Made by a program: the position numbers and the translations under genes. From an uncultured Eubacterium sp. (GTDB lineage: Bacteria; Bacillota; Clostridia; Lachnospirales; Lachnospiraceae): a DNA stretch of 7,200 nt. The notes beneath the pieces were generated by a model. The model ran no database searches. It was not told the origin of the DNA and was given only the letters and a program-made list of their open reading frames with translations. Positions 7,075 through 7,200 of the stretch are shown here, in pieces. The stretch lies in assembly GCA_900551945.1 (NCBI GenBank), contig URYE01000100.1, positions 1 through 7,200 of the forward strand. The letters run 5' to 3'. Numbering within the stretch: position 1 is the first letter of the stretch; every line of letters starts with the position of its first letter.

Positions 7075-7109
7075 GTTTTAGTACCTGAGATATTGAGCCA
7101 TTAATAAAC
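7075..7109 (+). repeat. Terminal degenerate repeat
   Basis: This 35-bp copy keeps GTTTTAGTACCTG and then diverges (AGATATTGAGCC..., ending AATAAAC), with one base fewer and several substitutions. It is the trailer-end repeat, typical of the oldest end of an array, and confirms array polarity. The lower-stem bases that pair with tracrRNA are kept. Confidence 0.9.
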
Positions 7110-7156
7110 TTAGAATCTAAAAAAATACTCGAGAGATTAGTTAGTAGATGCATTTT

Positions 7157-7197
7157 AGAGCTTTCAATATAATAGTTGGGGGCTCTTTTAATTTTTT
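7157..7197 (+). terminator. Probable terminator after the CRISPR array
   Basis: AGAGC (7157-7161) pairs with GCTCT (7082-7086 plus 100, that is 7182-7186). Three U-G wobbles and CAA/TTG then extend the stem toward a loop at about 7169-7174. T-rich sequence follows to 7197. The stem is weakened by the wobbles. It lies 48 bp past the last repeat and could end the pre-crRNA. Confidence 0.55.
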
Positions 7198-7200
7198 GAA

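Larger units (their letters stand above)
5951..7109 (+). CRISPR. Type II-A CRISPR array, 18 repeats and 17 spacers
   Basis: The repeat is 36 bp, begins GTTTTAGTACCTGG and ends CATCATAAAAC. Its ends GTTTTA/TAAAAC are inverted. Repeats start at 5951, 6018, 6084, 6149, 6215, 6281, 6347, 6413, 6479, 6545, 6611, 6677, 6743, 6809, 6875, 6941, 7007 and 7075. The first 16 are identical by eye. Spacers are 30 bp except spacer 1 (31), spacer 3 (29) and spacer 17 (about 32). Pairing with the tracrRNA shows that the + strand is the crRNA strand, with the repeat 5' part next to the spacer 3' end. The leader is on the left, so spacer 1 is the newest. No spacer repeats in full, and no match to the rest of the window was noticed by eye; origins are unknown. 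Confidence 0.99.

Noticed and set aside
7152..7161. ATTTTAGAGC as a possible further decayed repeat
   Set aside because: It is not at the expected spacing from the last repeat and shows no other repeat bases. It is better explained as the left arm of the terminator.

Overview
The window holds a complete type II-A CRISPR-Cas locus, with all parts on the + strand. It is strongly AT-rich, and its codons favour ATA, AGA and AAT. Together with the Cas9 type, this suggests a low-GC Firmicute. From memory, the Cas9 resembles the compact Cas9 of Eubacterium ventriosum, so a gut Lachnospiraceae/Eubacterium-like host is the best guess. No search was possible, so the taxon is an inference.

Layout: bases 1-194 carry an intergenic hairpin (probable terminator of an upstream gene) and the cas9 upstream region. 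A compact cas9 (195-3539, 1114 aa) has all RuvC and HNH catalytic residues. A 137-nt gap follows, holding a tracrRNA (about 3569-3652) with its own -10 box and an intrinsic terminator. Then come cas1 (3683-4591), cas2 (4581-4904, overlapping cas1) and a long-form csn2 of the Csn2-St type (4901-5881, ATGA overlap with cas2). A 69-bp leader ends in ATTTGAG. The array (5951-7109) has 18 repeats and 17 spacers; the last two repeats are degenerate. A probable terminator closes the window (7157-7197).

How it works: Cas1-Cas2 with Csn2 and Cas9 inserts new spacers at the ATTTGAG/repeat junction. The array is transcribed rightward. The anti-repeat of the tracrRNA pairs with each repeat almost end to end, with a single 1x3 internal loop, giving an RNase III substrate. 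Mature crRNA:tracrRNA then guides Cas9. The decayed repeats at the far end fix the array polarity, with new spacers on the csn2 side.

The system belongs to a known class. The points worth a second look are its compact Cas9 with a C-terminal end that differs from SaCas9 at the PAM-contact position, the tracrRNA placed between cas9 and cas1 behind a terminator, a short ORF with a ribosome binding site inside the leader, and two spacers that share an 11-nt word.
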